Below, piece after piece: positions 49,605 through 62,292 of a stretch of 64,000 nucleotides of DNA. A model generated the notes under the pieces. It was not told where the DNA came from, made no database searches, and saw nothing but the letters and a program-made list of their open reading frames with translations. Location of the stretch: NCBI RefSeq assembly GCF_000189635.1, contig NW_002475946.1, forward strand, positions 24,029 to 88,028, written 5' to 3'. How positions within the stretch are numbered: the stretch's first letter is position 1; each line of letters starts with the position of its first letter. Source of the DNA: Tetrahymena thermophila SB210. Lineage: Eukaryota; Ciliophora; Oligohymenophorea; Hymenostomatida; Tetrahymenidae. Position numbers and translations under genes: made by a program.

Positions 49605-51941
49605 TCATCTTTTATTCAAGGAATTTTGCTTTGAGTGTCTTATCTGGCTGAAATAATGACTATTAGTAATTGAGCTATTTTCTTCTGGTACATCTAATTT
49701 TGTAAATAGAAGTTCAATTTTTTATTTTATGTTCTCATCAATATCTCTAAAATTTGAATCTGCTTTTGAGTTTCTTAAAGATGAAAATTCGTTTATTTCA
49801 TCTTGTTAGAAAGAGTTATTATCAAAAGGGTAATTTGGGTAACTATGATTTTAATTATCCATACTGTTAGATAAAAGGCCAGTATTTTTAATCGTTTAAT
49901 AAATTTTTTCATCTAAAAGTTGAATCAATTAATGGTCTCTTTAAGATTTTTTTCTTTAATTTAAAATATTAATTAGGCTTATATAAGCATTTATAATTTT
50001 TTCTTCATAACTCTCATAGATTTAATCATAAAACTAATTAGTTTTATTTGTATAATTTCGGTGATCTTTTTTATGCAAAATAGGACGTGGTAATAGCTCA
50101 AATAATCTAACTTGATCTTCATTTAAAATAACCTATTTAAGTTTTTCAACTTCCTATAACTTTTAGAGAATATATTAAATATCTAAATGGTTTTATACCT
50201 TATCAATACCTTCATTAATAAAATATTTTTTTAGTTTAAGTAGCTTAGAGCTTGTGCATGATAAAATCTATTAAATGTACTCGATTAAGCTGAAGTTTAT
50301 TTTCATTTTGTGTGGATTTAAAATTTTTTTGAATATATCCAAAAAAGATTATTTCAAATTATGGTCTTCTTTCTACAAAATATCGCCTTTCCATAATTAT
50401 TTTTTAGCTTTTTTGCCATCTTCAATTTCATTTCCTTGATTTAAATATTGGCTTTATTTTTTTCTGAAAACAAAATTTTGACTATTCTTTACATTAAAAG
50501 AATTGATAATTTGAGATTCTGATATGTTTGCTTTGTAGTTAGTGCTGTCATGTATATTTTCCAATTCTTAATCCTATTTTTAGGTTTGATTATTCTTAAA
50601 TTGCTATTTTTATTCATTTATTATTCCTCTTCTGTTATTTGGACTATATTCTATTTAATAACTTAAATTATTTAATTTTACTATATCGTTGTCACACTCT
50701 GATTATTAATGTTTAGATTAATCCTTCAAACAATCTTATTTATCATTTTTAATTTAATTCATTTTTTAGTTATTTTCAGTGGTTTTTTTTTCAAAATTAT
50801 TAGTCATCTAATTTTTTTTATTAGTTTTTTCATCTTATTCTATATCAAAATCGAACTCAAAAATACTGTTCGTTATTTCTTTCTTCAAATGTATTTTAGC
50901 AAAAGGGTATGCTAAGACAAAACCTATCAATGTAATAACTTTTAATATCCCACCAAGTTAGGCAAACAGATCAGAAAATTTCATGTATCTTCTTTACATA
51001 ATTAATTGTTTATTTTTGTATGGTCTTAAAGTAAATTAAATCAATAATCCATCTATGCCATATATGTTACTTGAGTGAGACTCAATATACAAAAAATCTC
51101 TAACTTCTTTAACTGATTTTGATATTAGCCCTATATCAGATTAGACGTAATAGTTTTCGAAAAAAGCCACAAATTACTAACTTTGGAAAATCGAAGTCTA
51201 AGTCTCTATATTAAATCCTTAATAGTCAAATGGATTGTCTAAATTTAAGGGATCAACAATCTTATCAATCATATATGCTTGAAAAAATAAATTTGATGTT
51301 ACATTATTAATGTATTCTTGAGGTTGGCATATAGTAGAATTTGGTTAAGTAGAATTTTTGCATTAAGAAAAATAAACATCTACTTTTGAGTAAAAATCGC
51401 CTGAAAAATCTCCTTCAACATATACTTCCTGATTGTCGTCAAAGCAGAAATACTAATTTAGAGTGAGCTAACTAAAATAGCCTTAAAGCTTATCTATTTT
51501 TATGTCTTATTAATTGCACGGTCTTATTTTCAATTAAGTATTCTTTAGACTAGTTTGATATCCCTAAGCAGTGGAATTATAAACTTTCTACAAATTAGAA
51601 ATAGTAGCAGTAACCTAAATTATAGAAGGATCATAAACAGTTTATGCTTTATGGTCAAAGAATCCCATCACTATTACTTGTTAAGTTTTATCGATATCCA
51701 TTCTTTGAGGGTTTTTAACATATTGCTCACTTGTTATTACAATAGGATTAGCTTTTTAAAATAATTCCATACCTTAAATATAGCAAAATAATCCAAACGT
51801 CATCATAACTATAATAGAAATTATAGCTCCAAATATAGTTTTATGAGTTTCTTTTCTCTAAAAATTTATTCTTATTGGTACTCCATAAATATCGAATAAT
51901 TTAAGGAGATTAAATACTATTTAGCTTTTTTAGATTGGCAT
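49605..51941 (-). CDS. two-pass membrane protein of a ciliate-type family
   Basis: A single open frame of 778 aa from ATG 51941 to TGA 49605-49607. The N-terminus LFDIYGVPIRINFQRKETHK leads into membrane helix 1 (about residues 36-56, FGAIISIIVMMTFGLFCYI). A large loop (about 57-328) follows with several Cys and Asn-glycosylation sequons (NST, NVT), so it is probably outside or lumenal. Helix 2 is at about 330-347 (GILKVITLIGFVLAYPF). The rest, more than 400 residues, is a polar Asn/Gln/Lys-rich cytoplasmic tail containing a short conserved-looking block (EVEKLKQVILNEDQVRLFEL). The two-helix, large-ectodomain layout recalls P2X/ENaC-type topology, but I see no P2X motif. From general familiarity, ciliates have many proteins with this N-terminal GxPIxxNF pattern; the function is unknown. 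Confidence 0.75.
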
Positions 51942-52689
51942 TATCTTATTTTATCTTATTAAATTTTGCTCTTTTTTGTTTATTAAAGTTTTTTTGCAAT
52001 TATTTATTTATGAATTTTCTGATTTATTTTAAATTTAATTTGCAAATTTAAACAATATAAACGCATATGACATATTTATTAGATTGAAATTGTAAGTAAA
52101 AATAAAGAAAAAATTCATGAAATTTAAATAAAAAGACTGCCTTAATGACTGTAATTCGTTTCATAGCATTTTTGTTTTGTTTTGTTTTATTTAAATTAAA
52201 TAAATTTATATTGTTATGTATAATGTGGTTAGAAATTAGTCTAAACACTTTCTTTGGTTTTATTTGTAACTAACATTGTTTCTGACTTTTGGAGTAAAAA
52301 TGAATTTTAAAGCGAATTTAATTTAACACTAAATTAAATAAAATAATAAAATTTTAGCTTATTCATTTTTTTATTATTTATTTATTTAAAATAATTCATT
52401 TAAATTAAACAAATTTTTTCAATTATTTTTGTTCACTAGATTTATTATATTAATTAAATTTAATCATCATTTTATGATTTTATATTTAACTGAATATGTT
52501 AATTAAACTTTTGTATGCAAATTAAATATTTTATTTATAGTTTATTCTATCTGCAATAAATCTAATCTTATATTTGAGTTGATTTGTTTTTAAAAATAAG
52601 GAAGATATATTATTTGATCTAATTCTTTTTTAGTAATATATATTTATGTTTTTTATTTTTTTTAGTTTTTAACGAAGATATTTAATGTC
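51942..52689. other. AT-rich spacer
   Basis: No gene seen; it would carry the promoter of the two-pass membrane protein. Confidence 0.5.
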
Positions 52690-53400
52690 TAATTTATTTT
52701 ATTTCTTTCATAAAATCTTTTTTATACTTTTGGTACTTTGGATTTACAAATGCTACATAGTGCTTAAGATGTTTATCAAAATAGAAATTTATTTTCTGTT
52801 TATTTTTGATTATGATAAGCTTAAATATTCCACTTAATATGGCAATTTATCAGTAAATGTAATTAGGTATCTTCTCTCAATATTTTTTATTTTTTATTTT
52901 TACATCAACTCAAAAGAAATTTATCATAATTTTTTGTAGAGCTTGATTAAAAATAGATAAAATCTCTAATTTTTTTTTTGAAAAAATTCCTTTATCTCAT
53001 TAAAAGTAATAGCTTTAAATATAAGCCACTTTTGAAAGCTATTTTATATTCAATTTTTAAAAAAATCAAAATAGAATTACTAAAAAAAATCCTTTATTTT
53101 CACTAAATACCTCTCCTTACGAATTCTATCTCTAATTAAAATTAATGTTACATTAGTATTGCTATGTTCCAGAGGGTAACATAAACAGGATTATATTCAA
53201 AAATAAAGTGTAGAGAGTTTATTAACAAAAAAAAAATATTTACCATAATTTTTCAACAAAAAATCTATCCGATTTTGGAGAAAAGCTCAAAATTTGAGAA
53301 TTTCAATCGTTAATTTTTCTTAAAATATCGTTAAAAATTAAAGATGCTGATCAAGGAAATACGGTAGATAGAGTTTGTGATTTTGAAATTTCTTCTCCGA
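52690..53400 (-). pseudogene. relic of a two-pass membrane protein paralogue
   Basis: On the minus strand RRYLITFTDKLPY aligns with RRYMKFSDLFAQL of the intact gene at 49605-51941. The continuation LSGIFKLIII (like LGGILKVITL) is in a different frame, and then FYFDKHLKHYVAFVNP follows. The break at this hinge and the lack of a traceable N-terminal part point to a decayed tandem copy. An unseen intron is possible but less likely, as no GT...AG pair fits at that point. Confidence 0.4.
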
Positions 53401-53840
53401 TTGCTTCAGAAAAACAAGATTTTAAAGTTGCTAAAAATATCAATTTATTAAATTTCTACTATTTTTCTTTGACTAAATTTAATTTCTTAGAATAATGTTT
53501 ATATTCTTTTATAATAGATTTCTTTATTTTAGCATTATAAAACAATTCTTCATGTACAAAATTATAGAGCTCTTTTTTATTTGATTAAATTAATGTTTTT
53601 TTGATTTACCTTTCATAACACTATAAGATATTAGTTAATATTTTAATTTCCAAGCAAAGTTTTGTTATTTAATTATAATTTATTTTTTTATAACTTTCTT
53701 TTTTTAATATATAATTGAGAGATTTTTCAAATATTTGTAAATAATAGGTTAAATTTACAAACAAATAATTACATATAATTGCAATATAACTATTTAATAA
53801 TTATTATTTATATATAATATTTCTAACGAAATCATTGCAA
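53401..53840. other. AT-rich spacer
   Basis: No gene seen between the relic and the first Kazal-like gene. Confidence 0.5.
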
Positions 53841-54272
53841 TCAATGTGAGGGACATTTACCTTTAATAGTGTAAAGTACATTTTGAGTTGAGCAGGTCTT
53901 GCATCTGTTGTACTAGTCAATGTTACAAGGAGGGACCAAACAGTTAACTTGTTAGTTGAAGTAACCACATTAAGGATCATAAATCATAGTACAGATTTCA
54001 GCATTAGATTAAGCAGGTGAACAGAACTAGGCTTAAGCAGGATAGCTTTCACATTTTCCGGAGACAGTATACTCAACTTTACCAACATTACAAGCAGCGC
54101 AATAGTTAGCAAAAGTTTCCTTGATTTGTTTTCCATTAGTTAAGCTTCTGATACCACATACAGGAGAATCTTAAATGACACATTCTAATACAGAGCCGTC
54201 AGTAGGACATTCTTGAACAGTTTGAGCAGTAGCTAAGCAGAATAAAGCAGCAATTAATAATAATTTGTTCAT
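53841..54272 (-). CDS. secreted Kazal-like cysteine-rich protein 1
   Basis: A single exon of 143 aa from ATG 54272 to TGA 53841-53843. A typical signal peptide (MNKLLLIAALFCLATAQ) is followed by two cysteine modules of Kazal type. The first has CPTDG ... SPVCGIRS ... YCAACNVGKVEYTVSGKC (6 Cys) and the second YDPQCGYF ... CKTCSTQNVLYTIKGKC (8 Cys). Family knowledge: Kazal domains inhibit serine proteases through a reactive-site loop between the second and third Cys. The spacing here is looser than in classical inhibitors, so inhibition is inferred rather than shown. It is the first of four tandem paralogues. Two Gln codons near the middle are TAA/TAG. Confidence 0.85.
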
Positions 54273-55763
54273 CTTTTAAGATATTTTTTTATTTATTTAC
54301 TTTTTTTTATTTATTTAATTATTTATTTTAAGTTGCTAATCAGTTTTTACTCGTATTTAAACCTGAAAATAACATCTAAAATAAAAAAGAATGGGAAATC
54401 ATATAGGCAAAATAGCATAAATTGTCTCAAAATAGGAAGTGTAAATAAATATTGATATGTAAAATTATATTTTCGAACGAAGAAAAATTGATTTCTATTA
54501 AAGAAAAATAAGAAATAGTTGAAAAATAGTTTTTTTAAATTATTTTTCCACTCTGTATTAAACCAAATAGAAATGCAAAATCAAATAAAACATTTTTCAT
54601 ATTAAGAAATAAATATTTTAAACTTCAAATTTTTTATGGTTTTTAGCTTTCAAGACTTAATATGAATTTTATCAAAAAGGATTTTTTCTAATAGAAATGC
54701 TGATCAAAATTGTTAAATGTTTATTAGCTTTGAGGGATTTATTTAGTTAGAAATATTTGAGACTCATTTGTTACTTCAATTTTAAGATTGATTATTTCTA
54801 TTTACAATTTTAAAAATCAAAAATCCTATTTTAGATTAATAATACGAAATATAAAAAAATTGAAGGGGTAGGATTATTTTTTCTTGATACAAAAAAGAAT
54901 AATTTGAAAAAGAAAAAAGTTAAGTTTAAATATGAAATAGATAGAATAACTAATAAGAAAAAAGTATTAATATCTTCTACTGTCAATCCCTGTAAAATTT
55001 GAGCAAATTTGTGTTTATTGTGAGAATATTTAGTTTCTTTTTATTCTAAAGCTTATCATTATTTTCTTTAAAATATACAAAAAAGATGTATAATTGTTTG
55101 AATATGGGGCTAATACAGCTAAAAATTAAGACAAAACTGTTTTTCTTTTATAAAATTTTCAAACAATAAATATATTTTATGAATCTATGTTATTATTTTT
55201 TTGAAATTTTTTTCACTCTTGATTTCTTTTTACATTACACAATTCATAGTTATTATATAAAGTTCATAAAGAGCATTGACTAAAAATATAATTATCAAAA
55301 TGCATTTTGCTACTTTCTATTGAAATAATATAATTTTGTAGAGATGTAAAGTTTAGGAAAAACTTTGATAATAGATGAATATTTATCATATATTTTTAGA
55401 ATTTATGTATAAAAGCTCACAAAATAATGCTTTTTTAGCAGTAAATATTTAAAAAGAAAGCCTTTTTGATTATATAACATCTTATCTATTTTTATTTACC
55501 CAAATTTTTGTAATATGAATTTAAAACCCTCCTTTTTATTCCTAAAATAATTTTTTAATATACTAAACAATTAAATTAGTACATAATGCTAGGGATATTT
55601 TAAATTAATTTATTTAATGATATTATAAAATTACCAAATTGATATATTTTTCCAATTATTTCTAAGTATTAAAAAAATTATGAGATATTTACATTATAAA
55701 ACATATATAATATGTAATTACTGATATATCATCAAAGATAATTAATCAATTATTTAATATTTT
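54273..55763. other. spacer between Kazal-like genes 1 and 2
   Basis: AT-rich, no coding signal. The spacer length (1.49 kb) is close to that between copies 3 and 4 (1.45 kb). Confidence 0.55.
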
Positions 55764-56195
55764 TCATTCGTGATGACATTTACCCTTAATGGTATAAAGA
55801 ACATTTTCTGTAGAGCAAGCCTTGCATCTGTTGTATTCATCAATAGCACATGGTGCGGCGATGCAGTTAACAGATTTATTAAAGAATCCACATTAAGGAG
55901 CATATTCCATGGTGCAGATTTAAGCCTTAGATTAAGCAGGAGAGCAGAACTTAGCTTAAGCAGGGTAATCTTCGCACTTTCCCTCAACAGTGTATTCTAC
56001 TTTTCCAATTGAGCAGGCGATGCAGTAGTTATCAAAGTTCTCCTTAATCTACTTTCCATTAGATAAACCTCTAATACCACAGACTGGAGATTGTTGAATT
56101 GTGCATTTCAATTGTCTACCATCAGTAGGGCATTCTTGAACGTTTTGAGCAAAAGTTAAGCAGATCAAGGCAGCAATAATGATTATTTTTCTCAT
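55764..56195 (-). CDS. secreted Kazal-like cysteine-rich protein 2
   Basis: 143 aa, ATG 56195 to TGA 55764-55766. Signal peptide MRKIIIIAALICLTFAQ. Modules: CPTDGRQLKC, SPVCGIRGLSNGKQI, YCIACSIGKVEYTVEGKC, then YAPQCGFF and CKACSTENVLYTIKGKC. It is same-length and collinear with copy 1, with all Cys of that copy kept. It is closest to copy 3 around the signal peptide and first module. A standard-code search finds false ORFs on both strands here, which are frame shadows. Confidence 0.85.
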
Positions 56196-58020
56196 TTTTT
56201 AACAAAGAGTTTTTTGGTTTTTTTCTATTTTTTAGTTTTTATTTGAATTAATTATACTATAAAAAAATAGGAGTTAGTTTTTAAACTACTGTGATTATAT
56301 TATTTTAAATATGAAAGTTAGTGAATAAATGTAAATATTATTCAACCAAAGATATTCTTACCAATTCTGTTTCTTTTTCTGTTCCATCAGAAATATTATT
56401 TAAAACTTATATTTTATTTAATTTTTCTACAAAAACTAATTTTTTATGAGATTGAAAGGATAGATTTATTTTATGAATTACTTTTATGCTACATAATTTA
56501 CATTAAATTCATATTTGTTTACTCATAGAATAAAGCCATTTTGAAAATAAAGTCAAACATTTTTTTGATATAAAGATGAATAGATATAAATATTTGTTGC
56601 AAATTTTGTGAATAGAAATGTGAAAATATTTGGGAAGAAATTATTTGACTTCAATTTATTGAGATTTGATAAAAATTTAATATTTGTTTCAAATGGCTTA
56701 ACTTTGATTTTAATTAATAGAATTAATAAGTAAAAAATTTTAGCATTTACTGTAATTTTAATTAAATTTACCAAAGTTTGAAGCGTTTGTGAAAGATCAA
56801 ATAGAAAATATCAAATAAATTATTTAGCTCTGTAATCAAATTCAATTTCCCAACTTCTTTTTCCCTTTTTCAAAATCAATATCAAATTAAATTGATAATT
56901 ACTTGGTATATTTACTCCTTTGTTAGATAATTTTATTAGGTCTTTGATAAAATTCAGACATTATATCAAGCTTATGCTTTCATACTTTTCGATTACTTAA
57001 ACATCTTTTTGAAAATGGTTTACAATATAAAACATAGCAATATTAATTACTCAGTAATCTTAAAAATTTGGAATAAAGTATGTAAACTGCCCTTTTTAAG
57101 CGAAAAAAAATATGAAATTGAACTAGAACGAATACTAGCTATGAGAAAAATGCAAATTTAGGAATAATTACTTACAATTATTGTCTGATTTTTTCATATA
57201 AAAATCAAGCTTTTTTATGCTTAATCAGTAAATTTACTTCTTTCCTATTTATTTTTGTAAACTCTCCTTTCAAAATAACAATACCAATTTATCTATTATT
57301 ATGGTTACAAAAGCATTGTTTTTGCATAAAAAGTATAGTAGAAAGAAGTGTTTATATAGTATTTAGATACATAGTGAAAAGTATTTAATATATTAAATAA
57401 GAGGAAAACTATATGAAATTAAACTAGAACTAAGAATGTTTAATAGAGAAAAAGTCTAGCATAAAAACACAATTTTACTTGCTTTGCACTTATTTTTTTA
57501 AATTAAATATCTTCTAAAATTAAGTTTCCTTTTTGAAAATAATTTGGAAGTAATCTCTCTATTCAAAGCGACAAACAATATATCTTCTTCATAATAAATA
57601 CTCGATATAAATACCACATTGAATATTTGGCTCATTAATAATTAATACTAATTTCATTTTATTAAACACAGCAAATTGATTAAAAAAGTTAATAAAATAA
57701 AAATCTATTTTTTTTTGTTTCTAAATTGCAATTTTAACATAAAAAATTTAGCAAAATAAAATAAATATTAAATTTATGAGGAAATGTTATATTTATATTT
57801 TTTATCCAAAAAGAATTCTAATTCATAAATAAATATTTTTTTTTGCTTTAAACTATTTAATATTTTTGTTTATTTGTTGAAAGATTTATTTTATTTAATT
57901 AAGTCTTAAAAATATATTAAAAATACTTTAACATATAACAAGCATTTTAAATTTTAAACATAGTATTATTAGACTTATTGATTTAAATCGTATATAATCA
58001 TGCAGTCACTGATTATTCTC
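56196..58020. other. spacer between Kazal-like genes 2 and 3
   Basis: AT-rich, no coding signal seen. Confidence 0.55.
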
Positions 58021-58449
58021 TCAATTTCTACAATTTCCTCTGACTGTGTAGAGAACATTTTCAGTAGAGCAGGTAGTGCATCTGTTAGATTGTTCAATAG
58101 CACAAGGGGGAACAAGACATTAAACAGTCTTGTTGAAGTATCCACAGTGAGGATCGTATTCTCTTGTGCAAGCTAATGCTTAAGATTAAGCAGGAGAACA
58201 GAATTTAGCTTCAGCAGGATAGCTTTCACATTTTCCTTCTACGGTGTATTCAACCTTTCCAATAGAGCAAGCAATACAGTAATTATCAAAAGTCTCCTTA
58301 ATTTGCTTGCCATTAGTTAAGCTTCTGATACCACAAACGGGTTATTATTAGACGACACACTTCATAAGACGACCATCAGTAGGGCATTCTTGGACGTTTT
58401 AAGCAAAAGTCAAGCAAACCAAAGCAGCAAGTATTAAAATTTTTCTCAT
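58021..58449 (-). CDS. secreted Kazal-like cysteine-rich protein 3
   Basis: 142 aa, ATG 58449 to TGA 58021-58023. Signal peptide MRKILILAALVCLTFAQ, then CPTDGRLMKC, QPVCGIRSLTNGKQI, CIACSIGKVEYTVEGKC; second module YDPHCGYF and CTTCSTENVLYTVRGNC. The last Lys of the GKC motif is replaced, giving GNC, while the Cys is kept. Arranged head-to-tail with copies 1, 2 and 4. Confidence 0.85.
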
Positions 58450-59900
58450 TTTTTTTTGTTTATTGTCTTTAATGTTATTTTTTAATATAAATTATAAAAA
58501 TCGATGGCAAATAGGCAATGTAATTTAAAGTAAAAGTTACTATAAATAAATAGATATAGTGTAATCAGCCTAATATTAATAAATATATGCTGTTTTCATA
58601 TAAAGTAAATATAAAAGGTGAAGTGTAATTTAAATATTTTGTTACAGTTATAAGAAATAATGTAAAAAAATATACCAAATATAGTAAATATTTGATTTAA
58701 TTACTTTTTATTGGATATAACTAATAAAAGATGGAATATCTTTCTCATATTACAGATATATCTTTTATATTTACAATTATACAGATATAAATAATTAATT
58801 TATTTCTTTAATTGATCAATTCTGAAACATAAATTAGTCAGAAATTATCAACTATTTAATTTCTTTCTATTTTATAAAAAATATCTTTTTTTAATTACCC
58901 GTTGCTAATTAATCCAAAATTACTAGACAAAATAAACAATTATTGGGTATCAGTTTTTAAGTAGAATTTTTTGTAAAGGCACAAGAAGTGCCCACAAAAA
59001 ACATAATTTCCCTTACAATTTATCTTTACATTTTATTTAATATTTATTTTTTCTATTTTATAAACAAATATTTTAAATTCGAAAATGAAAAGAAGTCAAA
59101 AAATAAAACCCAATAATGATGGAATTATTTAACTTTATCATATTATTTTTAAAGTAGGATTCTATTGATTAAATTATTTTTTATTTATCTATAAATTTAT
59201 ATTTTTAACACTCTTTAATAAGTTAAATAGATAAAAATATTCCTTTTCAAACAACTTAAAGTATTTTTGATAAATAAATTTATATTTTTAAATAAAAAAC
59301 TTGTTCCACAATAATTAGATAATAACAATCGAATAATTTAATACTTTTATGTTTAAGGCTAAACATATATAGTTCAATTATGAATGACTTAATGCCATAT
59401 GGAAAGATTGTTATGTTGTTATTAAAAAAATTTATGCTAAATTATAAAAAAAATACTCAATTCAGAAGATTATTTATTGTATAAGTTAAAGTAAATAAAT
59501 ATAATTTAAATTTAAATATATTAATAATAAAAGTAAATTCAATTTAATTTGGTTTTTTAATAAAAAATATGTCTTAATATTAATTTTTAAAAATAAAGAA
59601 AAAACATGAAATTTTAAAGATAGATTTAAAGTAAAGCATACTTTTTTTATTTTATAATAATTGTAGTAATAAAAAAGATATGTCTTTATTTATTATATTT
59701 TTCGATCTAACAAGCAATAATATTAAATTAAAGCTAAGTTTATTTAGTTTGTTTATTAATATAAAAAGACTTAGTATGTGTTGAATTAAATTCATAATAA
59801 AAAAAGAGATGCATTACATATAAAAAGTAAACTTTTACATAAAATCATATGTATTTATTATATACATATATCTTTTCATCAATTTAATTATAATATAAAA
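58450..59900. other. spacer between Kazal-like genes 3 and 4
   Basis: AT-rich, no coding signal seen. Confidence 0.55.
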
Positions 59901-60332
59901 TCAAACTGATTTTGGGCAATCTCCTTCAGTAGTGAATAAAACATTCTTGATAATGCAACCATAGCATCTATTTTGGACTTCAATAGCACAAGGGTATACT
60001 AAGCATTTAACTGATTAGTTAAACCAAGCACATTAAGGCTAGAATTATTCAGTACAAGCATCAACTTCTTTATAAGAAGGAGGGCAAAATTCAGCTTCAG
60101 CAATGTATTTTTCACATTTACCATCAACAGTGAAATCAACCTTACCAAGAGAGCAGGCTTAGCAGCTATTGACAAATGTTTCTTTGACCTGTTCTCCGTG
60201 AACAGTTTTGATACCACAGACTTCCTTAGGTTCACTTGAGCACTTGAAAACTCTTCCATCCTTTGGACATTAGTAAACAGTTTAGCAATTAGCTACTAAA
60301 ACGAGAGCAAATAATAAAACAAGGCTTTTCAT
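59901..60332 (-). CDS. secreted Kazal-like cysteine-rich protein 4 (most diverged)
   Basis: 143 aa, ATG 60332 to TGA 59901-59903. Signal peptide MKSLVLLFALVLVANCQ, then CPKDGRVFKC, KEVCGIKTVHGEQV, SCQACSLGKVDFTVDGKC; second module QPQCAWF and CYGCIIKNVLFTTEGDC. All module cysteines are kept. There are many more substitutions than between copies 1-3, and one extra Cys in the signal peptide. It lies at the right end of the array and is probably the oldest duplicate. Confidence 0.83.
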
Positions 60333-62203
60333 TTTTTTAGGAATTTTTATCTTTTGTTTTTTTATAATTGTTTAATTTTATTATTTAATTTTAAAAGTTT
60401 AATATTTATATATGATTTAGAATATGAATTATTAAATATTTTAGATTTTTAGGATTTAAAGTAAATGTATTGTGTAAACTTTTTTTCAGAAAACAACAGT
60501 ATTTGTAAACCTATTTGCTGATTTTGCCAATTAGGATATTCTGAGTTCAAATTATCTAAAAATCGAAGATTCCAAATAAGCTTTTAAAAAAAATTAAAAA
60601 AAGTTAAGCAATTTTTAGCAAATTAATTTAAAATAAATGAGTAGTAATTTGATACAAATATTTTTGATTTGATCAAATTATTTAACAATTTATAATTAGC
60701 ATTTTCTTATTTTTGTAAAAGAAATAAGTACTTTAAAGAATTGTAAAACTATCCCACAAAAAAAAAAATTATTTTTGCTTATTGTTATCTTAAAAAATTG
60801 TTAATTTGTTAGTAATTTTTTGTAAAATTTTATTGAATCTACTTCTATTTAACACAGTAATTAAAAAGTATTTAATAATAGTACTTTTTGACACAGATTA
60901 TTTCATTTGTATCCTTTTCTATTTATTCTAAATCTATATAAGAATTATAAATTAAAAAAATACTTGATTTTTTTTATTTTCCTACCCGTAATTTATTAAT
61001 TTAATTATGATGTAATAAAAGGTAAAATAATTGATAGATTTATGATTAATATAGATCTATTGATGATTTTAATTTAATTGTTACTCTTGACAATTAGATG
61101 TAAATTTACTGATCTACAAGCAAATCAGTCAAGAAATCATAAATTTAGAAATGTAATTATAAATGAAGGAATTCTAATTTTTACTACTGCTTCTATTATC
61201 GCGCCTCCATTTTATTGAAACTAGATTTTTGGTATATTTTTTATATAAATGACATTTAAATTGGGAAAATAATTACAGGATAAGTATACCTATTTGTTTT
61301 AGAAGACTTCTTATTTTATTATTTGAATTCATTTTTACTACAATTTTCATAGTATTTACATTTTTAATAAATATTTTTATATTCAATAAAATAATCGAAA
61401 TTTTAGCAAATCCTAACTTTGTATTCTTGTATAAATATATTTAACATAAACGTGATAAGGTTACTTAAATAATCCATTACTTAAATAAAAATTTTTGTGT
61501 TATACTTAAGCAAATAAATTCCATATTGCAAAATATGTTCAATTAAAAAATACCTTAATTTAGATTTAACAAATTAGAGTTAAACTAGAAGAATACAATT
61601 TTAAAAATTAAGCAAGCATATCTTTATATAAATTGTATTTATTATTCGTTTATAATAAACTGTAATCAAGTGTTTAAAACTTAAAACACAATATAATTAA
61701 TTAAATTTCAACCATACAATTGTAACCAAATGTAATTATTAGTATCAAGTATTATTGCATGTATAATCAACACAATTAAAATTCAATATGGTAAATAAAA
61801 ATTTTTATCAAAAGCTTTTAAGCTATTCGATCTTCAGAATTTTATTTATCTTTTTAGTTGTAATATGACAAATTCTAATATTTCCATTTAGCCATATAAT
61901 ATTTTTTAATAATATAAAGTTATTATTAAAAATAAAATATAAATTAAAGAAGAGATAAATATATATATATTCTTTAAAGATACAAAATATTTATATTTTA
62001 TTAAATATCTTTTTAATTTAATAAATTAATAGATAACTAATCTGTTTGAGATTTAGCATAAATTAAAAATATGCTATTTAATTTTAAAGTATATATAATT
62101 ATGACTAATAAATTCATTAATAATATTTATTTTAAAAACACTTTTTTATATTTTTAAAAGAATATTTAAGAAAATATTATAAATAATTTTTTATTTTTTT
62201 GAA
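60333..62203. other. AT-rich spacer
   Basis: No gene seen. It separates the Kazal-like array from the 353-bp tandem array. Confidence 0.5.
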
Positions 62204-62292
62204 ATTGGTGATGAAGGTGCATCAGGCTTAGGTTCTGGTTTAGCAAATTGCATTAATCTCTCAAATTTTATTTTTACCTTCTATAAAAACAG
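62204..62292 (-). CDS. possible terminal exon in unit 1 of the array (partial gene)
   Basis: In the most distal unit the minus strand has a good acceptor (CTGTTTTTATAG) just before an open segment, VKIKFERLMQFAKPEPKPD, continuing past the unit edge through SPISKKQK. The Pro/Lys-rich motif is repeated in each unit. If the gene is real, its upstream exons lie to the right of, or within, the array. I cannot tell which units are used, nor assign a function. Confidence 0.35.

Noticed and set aside
51555..51764. Plus-strand 69-codon frame
   Set aside because: Antisense to the intact two-pass membrane protein gene.
55754..56012. Two overlapping open frames, one on each strand, inside the second Kazal-like gene
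   Set aside because: Both are shadows; the true frame keeps the signal peptide and all cysteines.
59999..60259. Minus-strand 86-codon frame
   Set aside because: It is a +1/+2 shadow of Kazal-like gene 4, without signal peptide or cysteine pattern.
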